A stretch of 64,000 bases of DNA from Paragordius varius (lineage: Eukaryota > Nematomorpha), in assembly GCA_964247055.1 (NCBI GenBank), contig OZ176053.1, positions 6,448,001-6,512,000 on the forward strand. Direction: 5' to 3'. Both the position numbers and the translations under genes were made by a program. Position 1 is the first letter of the stretch. The number at the start of each line of letters is the position of its first letter. Under the pieces are notes generated by a model, which searched no databases, was not told the DNA's origin, and worked only from the letters and a program-made list of their open reading frames with translations. Below are positions 15,229 through 25,800 of the stretch, piece by piece.

Positions 15229-16032
15229 CGTTATAAGGAGGGTGGGTAGCTTTTAAAATTTATTAACGAAATAAATTATTTGGCACTTACATAAAAGGTT
15301 ATGAGAGTTGCTGGAATAACGCCAACAGCTAAATACATGGTAAGTTCGTATTGAGACCAAACTCTATAAATTAAAAATTGGTATGCCAAAAATAAAGTTT
15401 TATGTTATATAGCCAATTAAAAATATTAATTCGCTTTAAACAAGTAAACAATATGTATTGATAACTGACCAAAACTTTTAGAATTAAATATCTAGAGTTA
15501 ATAATCAAAAATTGGTAAAAATATTTCAAAAGCAAAGATATTGCCTTTCTTCCATTATGTGAGGCATTATGCAACCGCATAAAGCTGCCATCCATACCAA
15601 CGGAACGATAGATTTAGTAAGCGTATTACAACCTGGTATACTAAGCCTAAAATAAAATGGAAAAAAATAAACCATGGTGTATATGAAGCGGCTATAAATA
15701 TATAAATTATCACGCGATCACCATAGTGAAAAAATTTGCGTAGTTTTCTGTAATATATACATTAAGGTAATAAAAACTCTTTATTTCCCAAGTATGAATA
15801 ATAATGAAAGAGTGATGATATTAAAAATATTGCTATCATAGAAAGTCCATACAGCGTCAAGATTATTAACTGAGATTTTGAAAGATTTTTTAATTCAAAA
15901 AACCACCATATACTAGGTATTATGGGTATCTAAAATTCATAAAAAATATACTGCATGAGTAATTATATTGGCCAAATGTTCTTCTTTACTTGGTTGATAA
16001 GATGTACAGCATGATCCTTTTTCATTTTTCAT
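14265..16032 (-). CDS. MMD: MMD-type progestin/adipoQ receptor family protein (PAQR10/11), complete
   Basis: This is a seven-pass membrane protein of the PAQR/haemolysin-III family; vertebrate MMD and MMD2 sit in Golgi or endosomal membranes. Exons in transcript order are 15952-16032, 15778-15929, 15673-15747, 15545-15646, 15291-15363 and 14265-14486, encoding 234 residues (MMD is about 238). Landmarks are EEHLANIITHA, then IPSIWWF, SSLFHYY, RVIIYIFIAASYTPW, VWMAALCG, LAVGVIPATLI and SDGFIPYAHAIWHLFVVLGV. SSLFH, the YGDR region and AHAIWH hold the family's conserved Ser/His/Asp residues. The start ATG at 16032 gives MKNEKGSCC. Three of its five introns are 22, 30 and 26 nt. The fourth (181 nt) appears to use a GC donor, and the fifth is 804 nt. 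The protein model is very consistent. Confidence 0.93.
15199..15221. repeat. (TA)n microsatellite
   Basis: A short pure TA run lies within the last intron of the MMD-type gene. Confidence 0.8.
15364..15544 (-). other. GC-AG intron in the MMD-type gene
   Basis: The exon end AAAG is followed by GCAATA, and no GT in this stretch gives the needed phase. The acceptor TTTATAG then continues with VWSQYELTMYL. The joined protein PHIMEER-VWSQYELT has the spacing expected for MMD. Confidence 0.6.
15647..15672 (-). other. Ultra-short intron (26 nt) in the MMD-type gene
   Basis: The donor is GTTTAT and the acceptor ATTTTAG. Splicing joins ASYTP-W-LSIPGCNTL and restores the frame for the next transmembrane segment. 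Read-through shifts the frame and reaches a stop soon after. Confidence 0.82.
15748..15777 (-). other. Ultra-short intron (30 nt) in the MMD-type gene
   Basis: The donor is GTTTTT and the acceptor ATTACAG. Splicing joins YLGNK-E-KLRKFFHYGDR. The length is a multiple of three, but retention meets an in-frame TAA, and the extra residues interrupt a conserved loop. Confidence 0.8.
15930..15951 (-). other. Ultra-short intron (22 nt) in the MMD-type gene
   Basis: The donor is GTATAT and the acceptor ATTTTAG. Splicing joins LANIITHA to IPIIPSIWW in phase 0, matching the conserved first membrane segment. Retention gives an in-frame TGA. This is the shortest intron inferred in the window. Confidence 0.82.
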
Positions 16033-16726
16033 CGCTTATAAAGCAATAAAAAAGAGCCTAAGAGAGCCAAAAATATTGAATAAATAACTTTCAAATGTGT
16101 CACATATGATAAGCAGCTACCGAAGTTTTATATCAGTATCAGTAACCTTACATATTTATATAATAATGTTTACGTCAAAAGATTTGAAAATGATATCAAA
16201 AGGTAAAGGCTACAATTTTTAGGGTTGTGTAATTTTGTCTTAAATTTAGGAAAAAATAAACACGACTGAATAGAATAGTTGATTTTGTAAATAATTATCA
16301 TAATTTGGCTGCAAAAATGTAATTAAAATTTTTAATTAAATAATTGTTTTTATTTGCCGCCAAGGTAAAATCTTTGGTAAAAATTTTCCGACATATTGTT
16401 ATACACTTTTTTATTGAGCTCAAAAAGCCGTGTATATATTTTAAATTTAAATATCCTAAATACATTTTAAGACATCAAATTATTTTAGCGTTAATCCTAA
16501 AATGAATTTGTAAAAAATATACTTTATTAACACTTAATTATTTGGGTAATTTTATATCCCAGAGCCATCGACAATTTAAATATCCTAAAATGTATTTAAG
16601 GAATTACGACGAATTTAAAAATATGATTTCTTTAGCTTTTTATGCGGATCAATTTTTTGAATAAAATGTATTATTGCAAAGATAACCTCGAATTTTTTGT
16701 CGCCTTGTTTTCATCTATTTTATAAA
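16033..16726. other. Upstream flank of the MMD-type gene
   Basis: AT-rich non-coding DNA expected to hold the promoter and 5'UTR of the minus-strand gene. I see no recognisable element. Confidence 0.4.
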
Positions 16727-17253
16727 TCGTCACTTGGATACAACATATTCATTTCAGTCCTAGATCGAATTTGGGGTAGTTGAATACCCCAGGCCTGTTT
16801 GAAATTAAAATCCTCAAAAAATATGGAAGGGATCGTAGTCATGGCAAAAGTTTGCACTAATATTGCAATGAACCAACATATAGAAAAAATTCATTTGAAT
16901 ATACCAGATAATACTTATTTTATGGTAAAACCTAAAGATAAATTTGACAACATAACATGTGTGCAAATGCTATATATAAAAATAACCTTTTGTTTATTCA
17001 AATGTTAAATGAGATATTGTTAATTAATTTTAGGCTTAGAATAAAAAAAAACACGATATTTTAACAAAATAATGTAAAATAAAAATGGCGTCCAAATAGG
17101 GTGTTACGAATATTTTTTAAAAAACTAAACTTTATTTCAATATTTCGGGTTATTCATGTAATCTTTATTAGGATAGAAGTATAAATTTAATTTAAAACCG
17201 TTTCGTTCAGCAGATCTTTTAAAATATTAACTTAAATATAATCTGAAGTATTA

Positions 17254-19392
17254 CACAGTGCGCACAAAAAAAATTAACAAACAGGATTTTTAGCTAGAAT
17301 AATAAGAAATTCCTTGGGAAAGGAGACCCCAAAAATTTTGGGGCACAAATGCTCCCCAAAATGGATATTCCATTTTTTCATTTTTGACTAAAAATAGATT
17401 TTTGACCCTATTTATAAAACTTATTGAGCAAACATGATAAAACTTTTATATATTATATAAATATATTCTTAAGAAAAATACATAAAATTATTTTAAAGTA
17501 TCAATAATTTTATTTATTATACAAAAATAAAAAATTCGTAAATTTCATGACATTGTCAAAATATTTTATAAAAAAATTATTTGTAAGAACTCCATATTGT
17601 TATTATTATTTAAGTTTATGACTTATATATAACATACCAAAGAGTTGGTATATATAATAAAGGCTATGTATCCTTTTAAGTCCCTCAAAAAATTTGTGTT
17701 TTTTGAAAAATTTTCACGATTTTTGTTGCATTTTCCTCACATGCTTCTCACTGTTTCATAAATACAGTATCAGTATCAGTAATCCGCAATTTTCAAAGGC
17801 CAATACTGAAAAAAACCAATAAAACTTCAAGATTATCAAATTCCCTTTACTTGGGATAAAATTATATATATATTATTTCATAACATACTTAATAAATTCA
17901 ATTGCAAATTGAATAAAGATTATTTCTACTATATATATGGAAGGTATCATCGCCCTATAAATTTGATTAAAATAACTGAACAAATAATTACCTATTACAA
18001 CATGTATTTTACTGAGAAATTAGTTTACAAGGAAATATGAGCCCACAGCAAGGTAATTATACCAATTCCGGTGGAGGGCTATAGATCACGATGGAGAACG
18101 GTTCCATCAAACGCTCAAACATATAGAAAAAAACTATACTAGTTCCAATAGTTGGTGAATACTATTGGAATCATTTTATGACTAATATATTCATTGTGTA
18201 TAAATAAATTTAAATTCTTATATGTATTTGAAGTGTTGTTGTTGGGTTAGACTATCTTCTGAGTTGAAGCTTGTAGTATTATTTTCTCTGCGATCGAGAG
18301 CATCATTAATGTTTATATTTATTATTTGTTTGAGTGGATGATAGCTTTTCCATGTTTGTGTGATTCTATCTATGATAACCTCAGTTACGACACCGTTGGC
18401 AGTAATAATGTGACCTAGATGTTTGAATTCACAACTGTTTCATAATCAGATTCATTGTATATCGTATGTTTGGGAGTATTTAAAGAGATGTTGCAGGAGC
18501 AATTTTTGCAAACGAAGTTTGTATTTGACAATATCTTGATAAGACCGGAACATTTTTAATTTTAAATTTTGTAGAAATTTAATTAAATATTCCTATTGTA
18601 TAGAATGCTAAAAATTATATCGAATAAAAATAAATCCATTTATTATCAGTTTCTCAATATATATAATTGTAATAATTGTTTGATTTATAATTTGGCAATA
18701 GAGTTTCTGGAAGTAGATTATTTATAAATGTCAGAATAATTTTGGTGCAAGAAAAATTCTATATTATGATAAAAAGTCTTTAAATAAATTTATTATTTAT
18801 AGATTAAATAGTATATAAACATTTATCTAAAGTAATGTAATGGGAATTTCATAATCTTGAAGTTCTATTGGTTCATTCAGTATTCGTGTTTGAAAATTGG
18901 GGATTACTGGATTTATGAAACAGTGAGAAGCATGTGAGGAAAATGCAACAAAAATCGCGAAAATTTTTCAAAAAATACAAATTTTTTGAGGGACTTAAAA
19001 AGATACATAGCCTTTATTATATATATACCAACTCTTTGGGATGGTATATAAAAGTCATAAACTTAAATAATAATAACAATATGGAGTTCTTCCAAATAAT
19101 ATTTTTATAATATATTTTGACAATGTCATAAAATTTACGAATTTTTATGGAATAAAAATAATTATTGATACTTTAAAATAATTTTATGTATTTTTCTTAA
19201 GAATATATTTATATAATATATAAAAGTTTTATCATGTTTGCTCAATAAGTTTTAAAAATAGGGACAAAAATCTATTTCTAGTCAAAAATGAAAAAATGGA
19301 ATATTTCCATTTTGGGCCTTTTCCAGGGATTTATTATTCTAGATAAAAATCATGTTTGTTTATTTTTTTACCCCCCTTTTTTGCGCACAGTG
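17254..19392. mobile_element. Fold-back DNA element with arms of about 550 bp
   Basis: The left arm runs from CACAGTGCGCAC at 17254 to about 17800, and its inverted copy from about 18900 to CACAGTG at 19392. The arms stay alignable over roughly 550 bp with scattered differences. TTA is present on both sides, consistent with a 3-bp (or TA-type 2-bp) target duplication. The centre (about 17800-18900) contains a LINE fragment. No transposase frame is visible. Superfamily is unresolved (Tc1/mariner or PIF/Harbinger by duplication size). Confidence 0.8.
18100..18560 (-). mobile_element. LINE reverse transcriptase fragment inside the fold-back element
   Basis: The minus strand reads GHIITANGVVTEVIIDRITQ followed by TWKSYHPL. 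This matches the thumb-region pattern (YLGxxIxxxGxxxxEIxxRIxxAW) of non-LTR reverse transcriptases. Surrounding sequence is out of frame, so it is a short dead fragment between the two arms. Confidence 0.6.
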
Positions 19393-19425
19393 TTAGATAC
19401 CCCAAAATTTGAATCGAAATGTAAA

Positions 19426-19865
19426 TGCAAAAGGCAAATTAATGTATACTATAGTTAAATGTATGTGATTTACTTTAAGTATTCACCAGGCTAAATTTTA
19501 CAGCAAAAGATATATTTGATTTAATATCAGTTGTTATTTTCGAGCTGCCACACCCTAAGTCACAAAACTGTAAAAAATATATGCGTTTTCATCAAATATA
19601 TAAAAACAATGTTTGAAAATTAAATTTTAACTAGAATAGTATTCAAAACTGTAATTTATTTAGCTTTATATAAAACTACGTCTAAGGATAAGCTTGGACA
19701 AAAAAGTGAAAGGGTATTTAAAAGCTAACAAACTAGATATATATATTTTAATAAGCAATATGATATGTTATAATATTATTTTCTAATCATAAAATCTGAG
19801 ATTCAGCCCAAAATATTTTCTTCATTTAAAAATTTAAGAGGTTAATGAAGTATTTTTATATTCAG
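19426..19865. other. Upstream flank of contactin
   Basis: AT-rich sequence. The signal-peptide exon of contactin has not been found and could lie here or further left. I see no convincing candidate. Confidence 0.4.
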
Positions 19866-22800
19866 AGGTAACGGTTCCAAAGTTTATCATATGGATGCTA
19901 TTAGAGGGTAAGTAACACATGTTTTACACCTTATACCTGTGGTTTTTATTAGTTACCTGTGTTTTAGGTTTGATATATTATTTATTATTTAGGTTGCCCC
20001 AAAAATTGGATTAGAAACAAACAAAACTGCTATTTGTTTGTTTCGTCTCCAATAACCAACTGGACCGCTGCACATCAGGTTTGTAATGCTCTTGGTTCAA
20101 ACCTTTTGTCTGTCAACGATATTGCTGAACATAAATTTATTTCTGAATACCTGTATACTCATGATCCGGCTCTAAAAAATTGGCTAACTAGTGGAATTAA
20201 GATTCGTGATCAAAGGTAATATAGATGTCTATATACATAGTTGGATATGGACAAGCGACCATCTCCCTTTATCATTTGATTCCGGTTGGAATTCAGAAAA
20301 AGATGCATATGATAAAAAATCAGAAATGGCTAGCCATTTCATTATTAAGCGTGATATACTAAATGATCTCAATTTTAACAACATGTCATTCGGTTCTCAT
20401 AATAACTTAAATTTCATGGACAATAGGTGGAAAAATATTCTTGATGATTATGCAACAGAACTTTTGATATATAAATACAGTTTTAAGGATGGATCCTATA
20501 GATGGAATACAACAAAACTTAGAGATCAAACTAATCAACAAAGTTTCAAGGCATCCTTTATTTGTGAAACAAATTTTGATGCGCAAATATTGGTGAACGC
20601 AAACCTAAATTCATTTATTTCGCTGTACTCTACGGAAAGTAAATTTTATTAAATGCAAAATTTTAACTAAGTATATATCGGGATTGTTCTTTTGCCTCGA
20701 TTATAGGGTAATAAGTAATGGACGTAGGTTTTTCGATATGTTTTAACTAAATTTTTTATTATGAAAACTTTATTGATTTGAAAATTTACAATGTAATTGA
20801 TTTAAATGATTTTATAATTTAAAAAAGTATGTTTTGTTGATTTCGAATAACATTGATTAAATTAGGTCGATTCCAAATTATGATATGGAAAATTTAATAT
20901 TACACGTGTAAACGAATCGGGGAAAATAAGTTGTTTGAAACATTTTGCCCATATGCGAATAATATTGAATTATATTATTTTTTCATATTACCTCCTTTAA
21001 CAAAAAATTTAAATCCAAATTATTTAAAATGCTATTTAATGAATTGTTATAATTTATGACAATTTATTATTTGATTAATGAATAAAACTAATTTATAAAT
21101 TTAAATAATAACGATGGAAAATAAATACAAAACCTCGGAAACTTTTTAATTTAAATTGAAATAACATTCTATTTTTACAAATATCATATATTAAAGTGTG
21201 AAAATCTAATTGAATAATAGAGCATGTTTTTTAAATAATTGATGTTTAAATATCTTTTACTGCTATTTTGTTAATAAAAAACACCGTATAATAATAATAT
21301 AAATAATAATATATATTTAAAAGATAATTAATTTTCTGTAAAATTAAATTATATATTACTATGCAATGATTGAATAATTTTAAATGTAATGTTATAAACA
21401 TTTCATTTCTATTAATTAATTTAATTTAACTTTTTAATTATAATTTTTTTCTATTAGATTTTTATCAAAATTCCGAAATGGGACCGATTATAGACATTCA
21501 ACCTTCAGATACCACTTGGGAAATTAAACCGCCCCATGACACATTATTAATCGAATCTATTGACAGGTTTTAATATATGTTTGAAAAGGCAAATGAATTT
21601 TAGTCGAATAGTGTAATGAAATAGCAAGAAATGGTCGAACTCATAAAATGTCGTGTATCTTATTTTTGCATGACAAAATGTTAATAAGAGGTTATTCAAA
21701 AATATTGAATTTTTTAGATTCTTTAATTAATATAGGTTGGCATTTAAATTAAACTCAAAATGAAAAAGTTGCATGTTAGAAACGATAAGCTTAAATAAAT
21801 TATAACCATAAAGGTTAATAAACAAAAATTGCAATCCATTTCAAAAAACAGCATATGTAAATTACAACATTATAAATGTAACATAATTATTGTTCCATCT
21901 TAATAACTAGGCGTGTACAATTACGATGCCATGCAAAAGCGAATCCCAATCCAATTTACACCTGGTTCAAAAACGATGTCCCTATCATAACAACTGCACG
22001 TGAACCAATCTCTTTTTTGGAGGAATTACAGGGTCATCATAAATCCATGCATGGCCAATCTTCTCAGGCTTCATCCTATTTGTTTGGTGTTGGACAAGCA
22101 TCAAATTATGAAAACTCTCAAGGACACCTGGGGCAACATGTGTGGAATCCTGCTTTGACACAAAATATCAATAATTTCGATGAAAAGGGTTATGATAGGT
22201 AGCCCTATATCTATATTTTTATAACATAGGGATTCATATGTGATTCCGAATGACATAAATTAAAGTTGACTAAACGTGTGAATTTAATAAAAATCGTAAG
22301 TTTTGCCAACCTTATTTTTCATATATCTTATCAACATGCATTTACATAGTCTCTTACTTCTGATTAAGGGTAGATACTAACATTGTATTATGCAATAAAT
22401 ATTTTTTAATGTGATCGTATTTTCTTTGGAGATTGAAGTGTGAGTTTAGAGAAATTATATATCTTATCTTGTTTTAAACATGGTCGAGTTAATTTTTCTG
22501 CTAGCAAATTGATATTAATATTGGTTTTTAACATTTTAATTGTAGATTATCATTAACAAATGGAATATTAGACATTTTTGATCCATCTACCATCGATCAA
22601 GGTGTATATCATTGCGCCGCAACCAATAAATTTGGCACCTCCATAAGCAGCAAAGCTCGATTATCGTTTGGGTGTAAGTTTTTTTAATTGTGTTTTATAT
22701 TAAGCAGACACTTTAAGGGGTGTTTAAAAATCATATAAATGGTATATGTTAATCGTAATTATATTTTACAAAGCTAATTTCTTTAAATTTATATTCTCCA

Positions 22801-25800
22801 GATTTTATGGCTGTAGTTTCAGTAGCTATGTGTATTTCCTTGTATTTTTTAATATTCCCATAGTTACACTTGTAATTTACAAAATATAAGTAGAATACAT
22901 ATAGCAATACATTTTCAAATTTTTAATAGTGAGTTCAAAAACATATAAAATTAACCAAATGCATATTTAAATTACTCGTAATCTTTAGTTTTTTTTCAAA
23001 ATTATATGGAATGCCATATTTTAGATATAAAAGATTTCAAGCCCGAAGCTTTACCTATTAAGGGGTTTGTCAGATCAAACGCTATCATTCCCTGCCAAGC
23101 ACCAGAAGCATATCCTGGTATATTTACAAAAACGTTTTTATATCTTTCCAATTATTATATCCATTGTATGTATAATATTTTAGATGTAAACTTTTTTTGG
23201 TTCAAAGAACAATTACCGAATTTCGTTCCTTCCGATGCACGGATATTTCATTCATGGAAAGGCAATCTTTATTTTTCCACAGTAAAAAATTTTAAATTGA
23301 TTTTTATTATTAATAAGTTTATTTTTTAGTTATTTTCCAGTTAGATGCTTATAATTTAATTAGCTCATGTTGATTTTTGTCTGCCTTAGATGTGAGTTAT
23401 ATTCAAATTTTTTGTTAGATAAACTATATCATATTTATATTTTGACAGCTTGACATGTCTGATGATGGCAATTATATTTGCATGATAAAATCCAGTGTTT
23501 CCAAAGCGAGCACAAAAACTATTGGAAAAACTAGCAAAAATATTCGATTAACCGTATCCAATACATGTAAATATTTAATCAATTTAAATTAAAATACGTT
23601 TATACATATATGTTTTATTCAAAATTGTAATTATTACATTCAATAATTATTAAAAGTTCATATCGTTTTCTGATTTCTTTAGTTTTAAACAGTCGTCGCA
23701 AACCTGTGATTGAAATCGGATTTCCGGCAATTTTTCCAAGCAATCCTTTGATAGGGCAGGAAGTTAGAATTGAATGTGTGGCATATGCTGAGTATTATAT
23801 ATTAATAACAAATTATTTACATATTAATTTCTACATAATTTAAATTAAATTCATTAATATGAACTCTCTGCAAAAAATTGGGTAATATTAAGTTAAATAA
23901 GAAGAAAATCAAAGTAATAATCATCTAGCCGTTTTTTTAATGTGGCTCCCGGAGACAGGCGGTTGTATTCTACGCCTTTATAACAAGAATAGGGGACATG
24001 TCTTTATCTAGCCTTAAACGTGTTCGAAATTGCTAGTATTTGTCTGGTTAGTTTTTTGCGAAAAATGCGAATTTTACGTGAAATGGGACTCAAAACTGGA
24101 ACTAATTTTCAAAATCTGGTTTTTTCCTATATTTACAGGGAATAATGATCACACGGATTATTCAAAAGTTTGCTTGTATGATCGTGCAATCTTAGAGATT
24201 AAAATGATCTATATTTTGAATTTTAACCACACTTTTTTTAAACATTGCTCCTATAAATATATAATATAAAAATGGCTAACCACTCTCAACAATTTCTTTT
24301 AAAATAGGCTACATTTTTAACGTATAAATAAGAAATTTAATATTTTATATTACATTACAGTCCCATACCACGTTATAATTGGACCCGGGCTGGAAATTTA
24401 GCCCTTCCGCCTCAAGCAAGGCTGACAGATTTTAATCGGGTCCTTATAATACCGGCTGTCAGCTCAACTGATAACGGGAATTATCTTTGTAAGGCAAGTA
24501 ATCAGATTGGTGAAACGGAACAATCAGTCTATCTTAGCGTTTCTGGTATCTATTATATGAATTATGTTGACATTTTTTTAAAAAAATTTGTTTATCTCAT
24601 GCAATTTTACTAATATCGTCGAGATTAAAAGGTGTCGTATTAAGGCTTTTACATACACTTTTATATTTTGTGCTTTTATTTAAACCAAGGTATCCAACAC
24701 AAATGGCTTTGCGGGCCGATTTTTGACTCATAAATCCTGGCGGGCTACATTTGAAATATATATATGGCCCTTCATAAATATTTTATAAATTTCAAAGATA
24801 ATACTGCAAAATGCAATCACAACTCAACAAAGATTTTTTATTTATTGCCAATTTGATGACTTATTCGGGAAATTTGTTTGAGAAATATCATTTTTATTTA
24901 GATTTGTATGCATATTTTTGCAAATTTTTTAAATAACATAATAAACTAAAGTTTTATCAATTTATATAAATTGAGTTTTCATGAATAAATGGTTTAACAT
25001 ATTTCTATATCCTAAAGCCGCACCAATATTTACTCGACCATTGCAAGATCAAACCGTTAGTCCAGGATCCACGATTGTGTTGTATTGTGAAGCGTATGGG
25101 AACCCCGAAGTAAAATATCGCTGGTTTAAGAATGGTCAGCTTTTTTCGGGTGACAATAGCGGTCAAAATCTTAACAACGCATATGAAAATCCATCACCTT
25201 TTGATAGCCATTTATCTCAACGGATACGATTTTTACCCGACGAAGAGGAAAGAGATAAGGCTATACGGTGTGCTTTAATCATAATATTTTCATAGCTGAA
25301 AGGGCTAAAAAACACACATTAGTTAAGCTATAATAAATCTATTCTAAAGATATGTTAATATAATTTATAATTTTTTTACAATTTTGGCACACCACAAAAT
25401 GAGATATAAGAAATTAATATTTATTTTTTTGAGAAAAAAAGATCTTATTTCACCCTGTTTAAATTAAATATTTTTTTCCTTAGACATGGTTATGGTTATG
25501 TTACGCAATTTAAAATTGTTGAGATTCACAATGCGATGGAAAAGGATTCTGGTATGTATCAATGTGAGGCTTCTAATGGACACGGCACGCATTATTCTAC
25601 GGCTCAAGTTAGCGTGATAGGTATGTGTAACTTTTAATTTTATTTTTTTAATTTTATGTATATTTACCATTTTCAACTTAATTTTATGGATGAATGTGTG
25701 TGGTTTTTTGCAATATATGTTTATTTTTCATATAATTTTATTGTTTTTTATTAGCCACAAAACCTATGAGAATTCATAAAAGAGCATTAAACGTTGAAGA

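Larger units (their letters stand above)
16727..19425. mobile_element. GGGGTA-TIR DNA element, copy B, split by a later insertion
   Basis: The left end (CACTTGGATACAAC, TCAGTCCTAGATCGAATTTG, GGGTAGTTGAATACCCC) and the internal AAAATGGCGTCCAAATAG match copy A at 8908. The right end appears only after 19392, as GATACCCCAAAATTTGAATC then GAAATGTAAA. Joining the flanks across the inserted element recreates the right end seen in copy A, so the fold-back element at 17254-19392 landed in this older copy. Confidence 0.7.

Noticed and set aside
24690-24990. Possible second hAT-like element in a contactin intron
   Set aside because: There is distant similarity to the 5314 element in inverse orientation, but I could not define either terminus or a target duplication.
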